Assembly (NCBI GenBank): GCA_030648675.1
Contig: JAUSGV010000189.1
Coordinates: 1-5,486, forward strand
Reading direction: 5' to 3'
DNA length: 5,486 bases
Source of the DNA: Dehalococcoidales bacterium
GTDB taxonomy: Bacteria; Chloroflexota; Dehalococcoidia; Dehalococcoidales; UBA2162
Shown: positions 4,840 to 5,486 of the stretch, one piece after another
Numbering within the stretch: the stretch's first letter is position 1
How the letters are laid out: the number at the start of each line of letters is the position of its first letter
Program-made: the position numbers and the translations under genes
Notes under the pieces: model-generated
Told to the model about the DNA's origin: nothing
Seen by the model: the letters and a program-made list of their open reading frames with translations, nothing else
Database searches by the model: none

Positions 4840-5486
4840 CTCGTGTCACCGTATAACCGGAAAAAACGCCGCGGCGGACGACCGAGGAGGTAGCCTAATC
4901 TTAATGCCCACATCAGCAAAATAGTCCGGAATACTCCGTTGTTCTTCCAACGGCGGGCGGAGGTAACCACACTAAGCGGGAGCCTGACGACTTTGCCATA
5001 GCGGCACATTCGCCGGCCCAGGTCGAGGTCTTCCATTAGCGGTATGTCGCGATACCCGCCGAGGGTCTCAAATACCGATTTGCGAATAAATATTGCCTGG
5101 TCGCCGGTGAATCCGTTAAAGAATCGGTCGCGCAGGTTAATGCTCGACCCGACCATCCGGTATTGCCATCCCTGCTCGTCGAGCCTGATTTTGAATCGCC
5201 CCCCTATTACTGCCGGATCGTTCATCGATTCTGCAATAGCACGAAAGGCACCTTCCGGCAACCGCGTATCGGCGTGAAGGAAAAGCAGGACATTACCGCC
5301 GGCTGCCTTCGCCCCGAGATTCATCTGTGTCGAACGGCCTTTCGGACTGCTCAAAACCCTGACAAAACGGCCGGCAATCGACATCGTGCTATCGGTGCTG
5401 CCCCCGTCGACGACGATGACCTCGAAATCACCTTTGAGAGTAATCATCTGACGGAGTGCTGTCTCGAGGATACGCGCTTCGTTCAA
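4836..5486 (-). CDS. TIGR04283-family GT2 glycosyltransferase (5' end truncated by the window)
   Basis: 216 codons of a family 2 glycosyltransferase, missing its N-terminus. The first codon in the window is TTG and reads best as Leu in the usual P-x-LNEA motif, so roughly ten residues are probably missing rather than this being a start. Numbering from that codon: VIVVDGGSTDST (23-34) binds the nucleotide sugar, GRSTQMNLGA (50-59) is family-typical, LHADTRLP (70-77) holds the metal-binding acidic residue, GDQAIF (128-133) and PLMEDLDLGRRM (149-160) form the acceptor and catalytic region. The C-terminal part has one amphipathic hydrophobic stretch (188-202) ending in LGRPPRRFFRLYGDTR, typical of TIGR04283. 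It is coupled by an ATGA overlap to the TIGR04282 gene, and this pairing is the reason for both family assignments. The donor and acceptor sugars cannot be read from the sequence. Confidence 0.87.
   Translation of the reverse strand: MNEARILETALRQMITLKGDFEVIVVDGGSTDSTMSIAGRFVRVLSSPKGRSTQMNLGAKAAGGNVLLFLHADTRLPEGAFRAIAESMNDPAVIGGRFKIRLDEQGWQYRMVGSSINLRDRFFNGFTGDQAIFIRKSVFETLGGYRDIPLMEDLDLGRRMCRYGKVVRLPLSVVTSARRWKNNGVFRTILLMWALRLGYLLGRPPRRFFRLYGDTR

Overview
This is a bacterial chromosomal window with every supportable gene on the minus strand, so it reads right to left. Base composition looks moderate (near half G+C by eye, not counted). Genes are tightly spaced, Shine-Dalgarno sequences are purine-rich, and intergenic gaps carry REP/MITE-like palindromes beginning TGTCATT. 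I cannot assign a species. The gene families (bacterial NurA, HerA, a stand-alone HAS-barrel protein, TIGR04282/TIGR04283-type glycosyltransferases) and the repeats would fit a Chloroflexota/Dehalococcoidia-like or similar environmental lineage, but that is inference only.

Layout from the right edge. (1) 5486-4836: a GT2 glycosyltransferase resembling the TIGR04283 family, cut by the window edge at its N-terminus. It overlaps by 4 bp (ATGA) with (2) 4839-4156, a TIGR04282/DUF2064 nucleotidyl/glycosyltransferase-like protein. The two form one translationally coupled unit. (3) 4125-4097: a good sigma-70-type promoter (TTGAGT, 17 bp, TATACT) opens a new transcription unit. (4) 4067-2868: nurA, the 5'-3' nuclease partner of HerA. 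(5) 2786-2523: two very small genes with strong ribosome binding sites, a 54-aa two-helix membrane protein and a 27-aa lysine-rich peptide. They are coupled through an overlapping stop codon and Shine-Dalgarno sequence, and AT-rich direct repeats lie on both sides. (6) 2477-2408: REP/MITE-like palindrome. (7) 2384-1782: a 200-aa stand-alone HAS-barrel protein. (8) 1750-1661: a second, larger REP/MITE-like palindrome. (9) 1618-2: herA, a hexameric FtsK/HerA-superfamily DNA translocase/helicase, starting at GTG.

The core of the window is a nurA - HAS-barrel - herA cluster. In archaea HerA and NurA form a complex that resects DNA ends with Mre11-Rad50. Here the same pair occurs in a bacterium, with an extra protein made only of the docking-type barrel plus an unassigned helical domain. 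Repeats and two unrelated-looking small genes interrupt the cluster. The most useful leads are the stand-alone HAS-barrel protein as a possible third component, the coupled small-gene pair that normal gene calling would miss, the paired repeats, and a cysteine cluster inside NurA. I did not see a CRISPR array, tRNA, rRNA or transposase gene. No gap without a gene exceeds about 165 bp.
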